From NCBI GenBank assembly GCA_031258835.1, contig JAIRMH010000203.1, forward strand, positions 1-34,985: 34,985 nt of DNA, read 5' to 3'. Within the stretch, counting starts at the first letter, position 1. Each line of letters starts with the position of its first letter. Of this stretch, positions 24,474-32,727 are shown in pieces. A model generated the notes under the pieces. That model searched no databases. It saw only the letters and a program-made list of their open reading frames with translations, and had not been told where the DNA came from. Both the position numbers and the translations under genes were made by a program. Source of the DNA: Tannerella sp. GTDB lineage: Bacteria; Bacteroidota; Bacteroidia; Bacteroidales; Tannerellaceae.

Positions 24474-24956
24474 TTATTCCATCAGATTTTTTCGCCAATA
24501 ATACATCTCCGGAACCGGCGCTTCAAAACCAACGCTTTTATATAAGCGTCGGGCGACCTGATTATCTTTCCTTACTTCGAGAGTGATGCGGCTGCAGCGG
24601 CGTTCTTTTGCGATGTTTATAACCGCATCCAGCAAACGTCTTCCGATGTTATTCCCTCTGTATTCTTTCAGTACGATCACGTCGTGGATGTTTATCATCG
24701 GGCTGACTGTGAACGTCGAAAAGTTTTCGAACGCTACCAGCATGCCGCACTTGACCTCTCCGATACAAGCCAGCAAGACGATTGATTTCGGATGTTGGCC
24801 AAGCGCTTCCGCCAAGCGCAACTGTTGCTGTTTTACAAGCGGTTCCCCACCACCCATGTCGTCTTCGATATATGCGTTTATCAGCATGCCAATGGCATTC
24901 AAATCATCTATATTCGCATAAACGCATTTGCGGATGATTACATCAGGATTTTTCAT
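24474..24956 (-). CDS. GNAT family N-acetyltransferase
   Basis: 160 residues. The GNAT fold is indicated by the acetyl-CoA binding segment VIVLKEYRGNNIGRRLLDAVINIAKERRCSRITLEV (R/Q-x-x-G-x-G/A type, here YRGNNIGRRLL, about 97-107) and by RRLYKSVGFEAPV near the C-terminus. It transfers an acetyl group from acetyl-CoA to an amine; the substrate is unknown. It overlaps the end of the NifA-like regulator gene by 14 bp on the same strand, so it is in that operon. A link to nitrogenase is not established; it may be a passenger. Confidence 0.85.
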   Translation of the reverse strand: MKNPDVIIRKCVYANIDDLNAIGMLINAYIEDDMGGGEPLVKQQQLRLAEALGQHPKSIVLLACIGEVKCGMLVAFENFSTFTVSPMINIHDVIVLKEYRGNNIGRRLLDAVINIAKERRCSRITLEVRKDNQVARRLYKSVGFEAPVPEMYYWRKNLME

Positions 24957-26505
24957 TTGACAATTGTTTATAGTTATGAGGATTCAATCCATATTTAAAG
25001 ATACGCGATCCCATCATGCGCTCGGTGATACCCAGTTGAACGGATGCTTTCGTCATGTTGCCCCTTGTCAAAATCAGGGCGTCGACAATCATCTGTTTTT
25101 CTACTTTGTCCAGCACATTACTTAACGTCCCCTTGTCGATGGTATCGGACGAGAAGCCGGTCTGCAGCGTTGGCGGCAAGTTGTATGAATGTATCACGTC
25201 GTCGGTCGTAAGGATCATCGCCCGTTCGATGACGTTTTCCAGTTCACGAATGTTACCTGGCCAGGAATAAACCATCAACATATCCAGGGCGCCGCCTGTG
25301 ATTCGTTTTATTTTCGTCCCGTTTCGTTTGTTCAGCTTGTCGATGAAATGGTCAATCAGTATAGGGATGTCCGCCCGCCTCTCCCTTAAAGCCGGCACAT
25401 ATATGGGGAATACATTAATTCGATAATAAAAATCTTCGCGGAAAGCGCCTTCCTTGATCATATTTTCCAGATTTCTATTGGTGGCCGTGATGATGCGAAC
25501 ATCGATATCGATGGTTTTATTACCGCCAACGCGCTCTATTTGTCGCTGTTGTATCACTCGTAACAGTTTCACCTGCATAGATAGAGGTACATCGCCTATT
25601 TCATCAAGGAAAACAGTTCCCTCGTTTGCCATCTCGAAACGTCCGGTATGTTGGGCGTTCGCTCCTGTGAAAGCTCCCTTTTCGTGCCCAAAGAGTTCGC
25701 TTTCAATAAGAGTTTCGGGCAAAGCGGAGCAGTTTACTTTCACAAAGGGTTTGGATGCGCGGGGACTGGCGTTATGTATGGCTTCGGCGATAAGTTCTTT
25801 GCCTACACCGCTCTCACCGCGTATCATTACCGTCGTGTTCGTCGAGCAAACCCTCTCTATCATGCTGTAAAGGTCGCTCATCAGCGAAGTGTTGCCAATG
25901 ATGTTTTCGGGCTTGAACAGTTTTACTCCTTTAAGGCGCATATTTTCCTTGCGCAATTCGTCAAGTTCCTCAATTTGTTTGCGGCGTATAGAGATGTTTC
26001 GTCCGATCAGCATCCCAATGATATTGAGGAACTTAATTTCCGGCGAAAAATCGCTTATGCCGGCGTGTTCTTTGTGTACGCTTAGCGTTCCCGTTATTTC
26101 ATTTTTAATGATGATGGGAACGCAAAGAAAGGCTACCGGTTTATTATTTTGGAATGTAATGCCCGTCCGGTTCAGGAATTTATCGTTCTTGGCGATATCC
26201 GGGATGACAATAGGCTGTTCCGTGCTGACAACTTCGCCGACAACGCCTTCGCCGATTTTGTAAATACCTTTTTTCTTCTCTTCCTCCGTCAGCCCAAAAG
26301 CCGAATTAATCATTATCCGATCGTAATAGCGGTCAACAATAGTGATGATACTGTATTGGGCATTCAAATATTCGCACAACTCTTCCAATACCCGTTCCAG
26401 ATCCTTGTAAATATCCTGACTGTGACTGATTACATTACTGATATTCACCAGAAATGTCAAATCCGTGTCGGCATAGCAAACTCGTTTGTACTTTTCGCAA
26501 AACAT
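24943..26505 (-). CDS. nifA: NifA-type sigma-54-dependent activator (GAF - AAA+ - HTH)
   Basis: I start at the ATG at 26505; the upstream TTG at 26532 lies inside a promoter box. 520 residues (numbering from this ATG). GAF domain at about 26-170, coiled linker (EELDELRKENMRLKG), AAA+ domain with Walker A GESGVGKE (230-237), the sigma-54 contact loop GAFTGA (277-282), Walker B FLDEIGD (about 299-305) and WPGNIRELENVIERA. The Fis-type HTH (about 476-508, GNMTKASVQLGITERMMGSRIFKYGL) ends with the R-I-x-K-Y-G-L pattern typical of NifA. The Cys residues of the oxygen-sensitive NifA linker are absent, so any redox control must differ. It lies downstream of nifEN, the obvious target. The symbol is by similarity; another GAF-type activator is possible. 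Confidence 0.78.
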   Translation of the reverse strand: MFCEKYKRVCYADTDLTFLVNISNVISHSQDIYKDLERVLEELCEYLNAQYSIITIVDRYYDRIMINSAFGLTEEEKKKGIYKIGEGVVGEVVSTEQPIVIPDIAKNDKFLNRTGITFQNNKPVAFLCVPIIIKNEITGTLSVHKEHAGISDFSPEIKFLNIIGMLIGRNISIRRKQIEELDELRKENMRLKGVKLFKPENIIGNTSLMSDLYSMIERVCSTNTTVMIRGESGVGKELIAEAIHNASPRASKPFVKVNCSALPETLIESELFGHEKGAFTGANAQHTGRFEMANEGTVFLDEIGDVPLSMQVKLLRVIQQRQIERVGGNKTIDIDVRIITATNRNLENMIKEGAFREDFYYRINVFPIYVPALRERRADIPILIDHFIDKLNKRNGTKIKRITGGALDMLMVYSWPGNIRELENVIERAMILTTDDVIHSYNLPPTLQTGFSSDTIDKGTLSNVLDKVEKQMIVDALILTRGNMTKASVQLGITERMMGSRIFKYGLNPHNYKQLSNEKS

Positions 26506-26529
26506 ACCTTTGTGTTTGTATTTTTGATG

Positions 26530-26537
26530 CAAAAATA
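26530..26537 (-). promoter_or_regulatory. -7 box ahead of the NifA-like gene
   Basis: Minus-strand TATTTTTG fits TAnnTTTG, 25 bp upstream of the ATG, suggesting that the regulator is read by the housekeeping sigma factor. No TTTG is seen 19-21 nt upstream; the region is very AT-rich. Confidence 0.4.
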
Positions 26538-26705
26538 GCCGTTTTTATAACATTTTGCGCTATAATTATTGTTAAATATTTAAATTATGATTATATATAG
26601 CTGATTTGCAAACCATTTTGATTTTGTTTTTTTTCGTATTTATGAAATATATTATGACATCAAAACATGATATATCCAGGGAGAAATGGCGTTACGTCGA
26701 ATTTA

Positions 26706-28151
26706 TTACATATATTGATAGCCTGTCGGCGACTTGCGTTGCCGATCTTCCAGAATTGCATTTACAACTTGTTCAAACAACATCGTCGCGCCTTCGTATC
26801 CCAGCATTTTCATGTGCGCCGCCCCGATGCGGTCGTGTATCGGAAAACCGGTACGAATGAGGGGTATATCCATCTTTCGAGCAATATAGTAGCCTTTACT
26901 GTTGCCAATCATTAAATCGGGTTTAAGGTCGGCCATAAGCGTTTCCATTTGTCCGAAAGTCATCCCCTGCCGTACCATCATATCCGGCGAATGTAAATCG
27001 CTCAGTATCTTTTTTAACGTCTCTTCTAATTTTCCACTTTCACCGCCGGAAGCGCAGAGTATCGGTCGGATGCCGATTTCGGCGGCAAACGAAGCCATAG
27101 CGACGACCCAATCCTCTTCTCCATAAATGACGGCGCGTTTATTTGAAACATATTTGTGTCCGTCAATATACAAGTCAATTAGCCGTCCGCGTTGTTCCCG
27201 ATATTTTTGAGGCGTTTGTTTTCCTGAAATTACAGAAAGCAAATTGAAAAATTTATCCGTTTCATTGATACCTACGGGCAAACCTGTCCTTTGGCAGGTC
27301 ACGTCGAATTTTTTTTGCAAATATTCCCCGGCGGATTCCGTCTGACGGTTATCTTTGATATTGCCATTCCTTCCGCCTGAATTCAGGATATATCCCAGTT
27401 CCACCGAGGCCAGGGCCGATGCGCTTCGTTTCAATTCGGCAATGCTTGTTCCGCCTTCGGGGATACGATGATAAGTGTCCCACGAAGCGCCGTCTAACGT
27501 TTGGGAATAGTCGGGGAATATCATCGTTTCTATTTCGTGATCGCTCGTAATTTCTTTCAAATGGCGAATATCTTCCGGCGATATGAAATTGCAAAACAAA
27601 TTGATATGCTTTCCCGTCTCGTTTCCGACGCATGCTAACGATTTAACGGTCGCACATACCGCTTCGTGGAATCCGTCGTAGTGCGTGCCGGAGTAACTGG
27701 GCGTAGAAGCGTAAATCATTGCCGGCAAATCTGTTTCGTGGGCATGAATCGCTTTATATTCGTTGATTAACCGTTGCACATCTTCGCCGATCGTTTCGCT
27801 CAGGCAAACGCTTGCAATTGCAATGACGGAAGGATGATACTGACTGATAATATTGTCGATGCCCGTATTGAAATTTTTATTCCCCCCAAAGATCGTTGTC
27901 TCTTCGCTGAAATTGGAGGAAGCAATATCTACCGGCTCACGAAAATGACTGATCAGGTAACGTCGTATATACGTGGCGCATCCTTGTGAGCCGTGCAACA
28001 TAGGCAACACGCCTTCAATACCTTTGAACGCTACGCAAGCGCCCAACGGCGCGCACTGTTTGCAGGCATTGCAGGAGGAAGAGAAACTGCCACTCGCAGG
28101 CCTTTCTTTTGTCGTACCTGTCATATCTGTCGTACTTGTCATATCTGCCAT
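26706..28151 (-). CDS. nifN: nitrogenase cofactor scaffold subunit NifN
   Basis: 481 residues. NifN pairs with NifE to form the NifEN scaffold on which the NifB product matures to the FeMo-cofactor precursor. Seen: NACKQCAPLGACVAFKGIEG near the N-terminus, LPMLHGSQGCATYIRRYLIS with Cys58 matching the conserved cluster ligand, REPVDIASSNFSEETTIFGG, IAIASVCLSETIGEDV, STPSYSGTHYDGFHEAV, and a C-terminus GYEGATMLFEQVVNAI ending YQYM. The N-terminus is extended by two copies of an 18-bp repeat (28110-28145), with ATGs at codons 1, 4 and 10. It starts 23 bp after nifE stops, so the two form one unit. Confidence 0.93.
   Translation of the reverse strand: MADMTSTTDMTGTTKERPASGSFSSSCNACKQCAPLGACVAFKGIEGVLPMLHGSQGCATYIRRYLISHFREPVDIASSNFSEETTIFGGNKNFNTGIDNIISQYHPSVIAIASVCLSETIGEDVQRLINEYKAIHAHETDLPAMIYASTPSYSGTHYDGFHEAVCATVKSLACVGNETGKHINLFCNFISPEDIRHLKEITSDHEIETMIFPDYSQTLDGASWDTYHRIPEGGTSIAELKRSASALASVELGYILNSGGRNGNIKDNRQTESAGEYLQKKFDVTCQRTGLPVGINETDKFFNLLSVISGKQTPQKYREQRGRLIDLYIDGHKYVSNKRAVIYGEEDWVVAMASFAAEIGIRPILCASGGESGKLEETLKKILSDLHSPDMMVRQGMTFGQMETLMADLKPDLMIGNSKGYYIARKMDIPLIRTGFPIHDRIGAAHMKMLGYEGATMLFEQVVNAILEDRQRKSPTGYQYM
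28110..28145 (-). repeat. tandem 18-bp duplication in the nifN 5' end
   Basis: 28110-28127 and 28128-28145 are identical except for one base. They encode MTSTTD / MTGTTK-like repeats before the conserved NifN domain. Confidence 0.75.
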
Positions 28152-28174
28152 TCCGTTAAAGATTTATAATTCAT

Positions 28175-29530
28175 TCATTTTACAAATTTCCAGACAGGAC
28201 TTGTCACCGTGTTGTACACTTCGCGGGCGAAATTGAGCATCCCTTCATATCCGGCAAGAGCAAGTTTTCGTTCGTGATTATGGTCGCAGAAACCTATCCC
28301 CATTTTATATGCGATGGGACGCTCCTTTACACCTCCGATGAAGAGGTTTGCGCCCGTTTGTTTTACAAATTCCGAAAGTTCTACCGGATTAGAATCATCT
28401 ACCAGAATACATCCGTCGTCGCAGATCGCTTTTAACAGTTTGTAATCCTCCGTATTGCCGGTCTGCGTGCCGGCGATCATTGTTTTTATGCCGATCAGCC
28501 TTAATGCCTTAACTAACGAGATCGCTTTGAACGCTCCTCCTACATATACGGCGGCTATCGTTCCCTGCAAAGCCCTCTTATAGGGTTCGAGAGCGGGCAA
28601 TAACCGGCGCAATTCGTTCGTTACTAATTCGCGCGTTTTCTCAAGGATCGTTTCGTCGCCAAAAAATTTGGCTACCTCGTAAAGCGCATCCGACAGATCT
28701 TCAATCCCGAAATAAGAAACTTTAATGAACGGAATGTCGTATTTTTCTTTCATCGTCTTTGCCAAATGGATCATAGAACCGGAGCATTGAACGACATTCA
28801 AGGCGGCGCGATGAGCGTTCCGTATGTCCGTCACCCGTCCGTCGCCGGTTATGGAAGCGAGAATTTGTATGCCCATCCGTTTGTAGTATTCGGTTAATAT
28901 CCACAATTCTCCCGCCAGGTTGAAATCGCCCAGTATATTGATGCTTACAGGCGACACTGCTTTGGAGTTATCTGTTCCGATAAGGTTTGCCATCGCATCG
29001 CACGCAATTTTGTAGCCGTCTTTTTTCGTCCCTTGAAATCCCTCTGCCATAACCGGTATCACGGGAATGGCTTTTTCCGATGAAACACGTCGGCACACGG
29101 ATGGCACATCGTCGCCAATCACGCCGACAATGCATGTCGAATATACAAAAGCCGCTTCAGGGCGGTATTTGTCGATAAGTTCATGCAAGGCTTGGTACAA
29201 TTGCTTTTCCCCTCCGAATATGACGTGTCGCTCTCGCAGATCGGTAGAAAAACTGTTTCTGTGCAGTTCCGGCCCTGACGACATAGAACCCCGAATGTCC
29301 CAAGTATAGGAAGCGCATCCGATAGGACCATGCACTAAATGAAGGGCATCGGCAATAGGATACAACACAACGCGCGCCCCGCAGAATACGCACGCACGCT
29401 GGCTGACGGAGCCGGCTAAACTCGGTTTTCCACCTGTCAAATCGAAAGCATCCTTGCCTTTTGTTATTATTTGACTTTCTCTTTCGCGCAGGAAAATACT
29501 CATATTTTTTTCATTCATCTCATAAATCAT
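28175..29530 (-). CDS. nifE: nitrogenase cofactor scaffold subunit NifE
   Basis: 451 residues, close to the usual size. It is the alpha-type subunit of the NifEN scaffold, homologous to NifD. The cluster ligands can be placed against Azotobacter NifE: Cys47 (RACVFC), Cys72 (HGPIGCASYTWD), Cys133 (YSTCIVGVIGDD) for the interface [4Fe-4S] cluster, and Cys249 (VVQCSGSM) for the precursor cluster. Other signatures: GSMSSGPELHR, IFGGEKQLYQALHELI, AEGFQGTKKDGYKIA, ILGDFNLAGELW and the C-terminal LALAGYEGMLNFAREVY. All key residues are present, so it should be functional. No nifH, nifD, nifK or nifB lies in the window. A terminator separates it from the uronate operon upstream. Confidence 0.94.
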   Translation of the reverse strand: MIYEMNEKNMSIFLRERESQIITKGKDAFDLTGGKPSLAGSVSQRACVFCGARVVLYPIADALHLVHGPIGCASYTWDIRGSMSSGPELHRNSFSTDLRERHVIFGGEKQLYQALHELIDKYRPEAAFVYSTCIVGVIGDDVPSVCRRVSSEKAIPVIPVMAEGFQGTKKDGYKIACDAMANLIGTDNSKAVSPVSINILGDFNLAGELWILTEYYKRMGIQILASITGDGRVTDIRNAHRAALNVVQCSGSMIHLAKTMKEKYDIPFIKVSYFGIEDLSDALYEVAKFFGDETILEKTRELVTNELRRLLPALEPYKRALQGTIAAVYVGGAFKAISLVKALRLIGIKTMIAGTQTGNTEDYKLLKAICDDGCILVDDSNPVELSEFVKQTGANLFIGGVKERPIAYKMGIGFCDHNHERKLALAGYEGMLNFAREVYNTVTSPVWKFVK

Positions 29531-29590
29531 TCATTTTTGTAGGATTATACATTTGAAAACCGTTCGGGCAGGTATCAGGATAAATTCAAA

Positions 29591-29631
29591 AAGAAAGAGG
29601 GCGTCCAAAATTTTTAGACGCCCTTTTTCTT
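29591..29631 (-). terminator. Rho-independent terminator of the uronate operon
   Basis: Stem with core GGGCGTC / GACGCCC (29599-29605 with 29617-29623), extended by AAGAAA/TTTCTT arms with one G-T pair; 11-nt loop. Poly-T flanks exist on both strands, so it may work in both directions. It sits 12 bp past the SDR gene stop and upstream of nifE. Confidence 0.8.
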
Positions 29632-29642
29632 CATTGTTTTTT

Positions 29643-30440
29643 TTATTTAGGCTGTTTCCCTATGTAAGCGAGGATTCCGCCGTCAACATAAAGGATATGT
29701 CCGTTTACGAAGTTGGATGCGTCGGAAGCAAGGAATACGGCCGGGCCTTTAAGATCATCGGTTGTACCCCATCTTGCAGCAGGCGTTTTCGCAATGATGA
29801 AAGAGTCGAAAGGATGACGTGAGCCGTCGGCCTGTTTCTCGCGTAGAGGCGCAGTTTGGGGCGTTGCGATGTAACCCGGTCCGATGCCGTTGCATTGTAT
29901 ATTATATTCGCCAAATTCCGATGCGATATTGCGTGTCAGCATCTTAAGCCCTCCCTTTGCGGCGGCGTAAGCGGAAACCGTTTCCCGGCCAAGTTCGCTC
30001 ATCATAGAACAGATGTTAATAATTTTGCCGCGCCCTTTTTTTATCATAGAGGGAATTACGGCTTTGGCTACAATAAATGGGCCGTTCAAGTCAATGTCGA
30101 TCACCTGACGGAAGTCGGCGGCTGTCATTTCGCACATGGGTATGCGTTTGATAATACCGGCATTATTAACAAGAATATCAATGGCACCGATTTCTTTTTC
30201 TATCCGGGCGATTGTCGTATTTACCATCTCTTCGTCTGTTACGTCGAATACATATCCGTGAGCGTCAACGCCTATGGCTTTATATTTTTCCATAGCATCT
30301 TCTACCAGATCCGATTTTAAATCATTAAATACGATTTTTGCTCCGGCTTCTGCAAGCGCTGTTGCGATAGAGAATCCGATTCCGTAAGAAGCTCCTGTTA
30401 CTAAAGCGATTTTACCTTTCAGTGAAAATAGATTGTTCAT
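29643..30440 (-). CDS. SDR dehydrogenase (gluconate 5-dehydrogenase / KduD-like)
   Basis: 265 residues, classical short-chain dehydrogenase. Cofactor-binding TGASYGIG (about 15-22), NNAGI, an active-site SICSMMSE-type serine region (IINICSMMSELG), catalytic YAAAK (Tyr and Lys), and C-terminal SDASNFVNGHILYVDGGILAY. The sequence matches proteins called gluconate 5-dehydrogenase in Bacteroides. The position 18 bp after a DUF4861 gene and behind kduI favours reduction of a keto-deoxyuronate product (the KduD role). The two names cannot be separated by sequence. It is the last gene of the operon and is followed by a terminator. Confidence 0.87.
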   Translation of the reverse strand: MNNLFSLKGKIALVTGASYGIGFSIATALAEAGAKIVFNDLKSDLVEDAMEKYKAIGVDAHGYVFDVTDEEMVNTTIARIEKEIGAIDILVNNAGIIKRIPMCEMTAADFRQVIDIDLNGPFIVAKAVIPSMIKKGRGKIINICSMMSELGRETVSAYAAAKGGLKMLTRNIASEFGEYNIQCNGIGPGYIATPQTAPLREKQADGSRHPFDSFIIAKTPAARWGTTDDLKGPAVFLASDASNFVNGHILYVDGGILAYIGKQPK

Positions 30441-30458
30441 TGTTATAAAATTTTGATA

Positions 30459-31607
30459 TTATAAGATGTTTATAATCAAGGGTTCTTCGATTGATAATGA
30501 AAAAACTTCAATATACTTTTGGAAAGCGTCAAGTGTGGGGAATCCGAATTTTTCCCATCCGTATCCGGTATAATAGGTAACAGGCTGGTTTGGGTAATAA
30601 GTTGTTACGCCCAATACATGGGAGTGTGTTTCTTTTTTTTTGTTTATATCGTGTGTAATTGTATATGTGTCGGATATAATTTTTTCCAACCCTTTAGGAA
30701 ACACCATGCCGACAAATACTTTTCCCGCCTTTTCATTTTCGGGTTCTTCATAGATGATAGCTGCCGTTCCCCTTTCCGTATAGGCTGCGAAGGCATCGTC
30801 GTCTTTCATACGCTTTACCAGTCCGGCAGCGACGGTTAATGAGTCTTCGACGCCGTATTCCTGTATTACTTTTGTCAGTTGCGCTCCGGCGTCAATTGAG
30901 AATGTCCGGCTTTCGCTGAACGTTCTTTCGCCGACAGAGATATTTTTATACGTCAATTTAAAAGTTGTGCGTAAAGGTCCGTTTTCAAAAATTTCCTGAC
31001 TTACAAAATTTTCGTTTAGCGTCAGCATGTCATTTTCGAACGGAGCCATCATACCTCCTCCCAGCGTGCGCCCTACTTTATAATCATCAAGCCCTTCGCC
31101 ATGATCATCGTGATAAGAACGGATTCCGGCCAGGTCATCTTTGTACCATTTGTCTATGATAAGGTCGTTCGTTCGTTTGTACCAAAAATCCAACCCGTTG
31201 CTTGGGCCGTCGATACTAATAAGGGCTGGTCCATATATGCGGAATGCCACGCGGTCGTTTTCCCATGCAAAATCATCTTTGCGTTCGGTGATGAAACGGG
31301 CGTATACTTTTGGCAGGAAAATTTGCGGTTCCCCTGTTTTCACCATATATGAGAGTGTTTCTTTCGCTTTTATGTCTGTTAGAAATATCAGTTTGCCGTC
31401 GTACGTTATTTGCGACGGAATGATTTCCCCCTGTCGATCAGTTACGATATACTCTTTTCCGGCAGGAAGATTCATTAATTTTTCTATAGATATCTCTACC
31501 ATTTCGGAGCGGTCGAAGTCGATTGGATTTTCTACCGTTATATTCAGGCCGGAATTACAGGAAATCAACCAGGCGAGGGTTGAAATTAAACAGAAATATT
31601 TCTTCAT
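30459..31607 (-). CDS. DUF4861 lipoprotein
   Basis: 382 residues with a lipoprotein signal (MKKYFCLISTLAWLISC, lipobox Cys17). The body matches DUF4861, a family often encoded with pectin and unsaturated-uronate genes in Bacteroidota. Seen: NPIDFDRSEMVEI, FAWENDRVAFRIYGPAL, a DFWYKRTNDLIIDKWY block, HDDHGEGLDDYKVGRTLGGG (a His/Asp-rich loop, the best candidate for an active site), and GYGWEKFGFPTLDAFQKYI. Catalytic activity is not known to me. It lies between kduI (30 bp) and the dehydrogenase (18 bp), so it probably acts on the same uronate substrates at the outer face of the cell or in the periplasm. Confidence 0.83.
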   Translation of the reverse strand: MKKYFCLISTLAWLISCNSGLNITVENPIDFDRSEMVEISIEKLMNLPAGKEYIVTDRQGEIIPSQITYDGKLIFLTDIKAKETLSYMVKTGEPQIFLPKVYARFITERKDDFAWENDRVAFRIYGPALISIDGPSNGLDFWYKRTNDLIIDKWYKDDLAGIRSYHDDHGEGLDDYKVGRTLGGGMMAPFENDMLTLNENFVSQEIFENGPLRTTFKLTYKNISVGERTFSESRTFSIDAGAQLTKVIQEYGVEDSLTVAAGLVKRMKDDDAFAAYTERGTAAIIYEEPENEKAGKVFVGMVFPKGLEKIISDTYTITHDINKKKETHSHVLGVTTYYPNQPVTYYTGYGWEKFGFPTLDAFQKYIEVFSLSIEEPLIINIL

Positions 31608-31637
31608 GTTACTCGTACATTAATATTAATATTCATT

Positions 31638-32480
31638 TTAGCGGAGTTTATCTGCGGTAAATGTATCCATATCATCATAATCAAGATTTTCGCCGCACAT
31701 AGCCCAAATAAAAGAGTAGTTACTTGTCCCGGCGGCGGAATGGATAGACCACGAAGGCGAGATTACCGCCTGTTCGTTTGCCATAAAGATGTGTCTTGTT
31801 TCCTGAGGTTGTCCCATGAAATGGCATACCGCCTGAAGTTCGGGGATTTTGAAGTAAAAATAGGCTTCCATTCTGCGTGAATGTGTATGGGGAGGCATTG
31901 TGTTCCATACGCTACCTTCTTTAATCTCCGTCAATCCCATCTGTAGTTGGCAGCAAGGCACTATTTCGTTAAGTATCAACTGGTTCAATGTTCTTTCATT
32001 GGATAAAGTTTTAATGCCTAATTCACGTGTTCGGCGTATCTCGCCGGTGATCGCTACTGTCGGATATGCCGTATGCGCCGGCGAAGAGGCAAAATAAAAT
32101 TTTGCAGGTCTCGTCGTATCTTTACTTTTGAAAATCACATTTTTAGCGCCTCGTCCGACATATAAAGTATCTTTGTATGCCATCTCGAACTCTTTCCCGT
32201 CGACAGACACAACGCCTTCGTTTTCTATACAGACAATACCTGCTTCACGCCGTTCGCAAAAATATTCGGAACGAATCAGCGCAACCGTTTCAAGCGTCAG
32301 ACTTTCGTTTACCGGAAATGCCCCGCCGATAATCAAGCGGTCATTGTGGGTATAAACCATTATTACTTCATCGGTTCCAAACAATTTTTCGACTAAGAAC
32401 TCATTTCTTAGTTGTGTTGTGTCATAATGTTTTACGTCGTTGGGATGCGTCCCCCATCGTTCTTCTATCGTTGTCTTCAT
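31638..32480 (-). CDS. kduI: 5-keto-4-deoxyuronate isomerase (KduI)
   Basis: 280 residues, the family's usual length. It interconverts 5-keto-4-deoxyuronate and 2,5-diketo-3-deoxygluconate in the breakdown of pectin and other uronates. The cupin metal site is visible in MPPHTHSRRMEAYFYF (two His and a Glu, about 195-210) plus WSIHSAAGTSNYSFIW with a further His. Other matches: NDRLIIGGAFPV and YVGRGAKNVIF. First gene of the three-gene minus operon. The region upstream has only a one-mismatch -7 box (TACCTTTA at 32524-32517), so the promoter is uncertain. Confidence 0.95.
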   Translation of the reverse strand: MKTTIEERWGTHPNDVKHYDTTQLRNEFLVEKLFGTDEVIMVYTHNDRLIIGGAFPVNESLTLETVALIRSEYFCERREAGIVCIENEGVVSVDGKEFEMAYKDTLYVGRGAKNVIFKSKDTTRPAKFYFASSPAHTAYPTVAITGEIRRTRELGIKTLSNERTLNQLILNEIVPCCQLQMGLTEIKEGSVWNTMPPHTHSRRMEAYFYFKIPELQAVCHFMGQPQETRHIFMANEQAVISPSWSIHSAAGTSNYSFIWAMCGENLDYDDMDTFTADKLR

Positions 32481-32599
32481 ATAAATATTGATTAACTATT
32501 CGTGAATATTCGCCGGTAAAGGTACAAAAAAAACACAAATGGAAAAGATTTAGCCGAAAAAATTTATATCGGGAAACAGTAGTTCAACTCTTTTTTTTA

Positions 32600-32707
32600 T
32601 ATTCCTCTCAACTTGCATTATCTTTGTCCGCGTATGTTTGCGCCGCGAAGCCGATGAATTTATTCAGACTTTTTTTGTATTCCTCTCAACTTGCATTATC
32701 TTTGTCC
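32600..32707 (+). repeat. two direct 30-bp copies of a promoter segment
   Basis: 32600-32629 and 32678-32707 are identical over 30 bp, both containing TTGCATTATCTTTG with an exact -7 box, and both are preceded by a T-run. The second copy has a TTTG -33 element; in the first copy that position is all T. Confidence 0.85.
32674..32704 (+). promoter_or_regulatory. promoter of the fusion enzyme gene
   Basis: TTTG (32674-32677), a 19-nt spacer and TATCTTTG (32697-32704): a complete Bacteroidota promoter, 23 bp before the ATG. A near-duplicate lies 78 bp upstream. Confidence 0.7.
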
Positions 32708-32727
32708 CTTAATTATTTAGGACGCGT

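Noticed and set aside
24272-24586. Plus-strand ORF of 104 codons over the convergent gap
   Set aside because: It runs through the terminator T-tract, the tandem repeats and the extragenic palindrome, and into the opposite strand of the GNAT gene; composition is repeat-derived, not coding.
26538-26705. Sigma-54 site between nifN and the NifA-like gene
   Set aside because: The best GC...CC pair has the wrong spacing (11 not 10); the interval is simply AT-rich.
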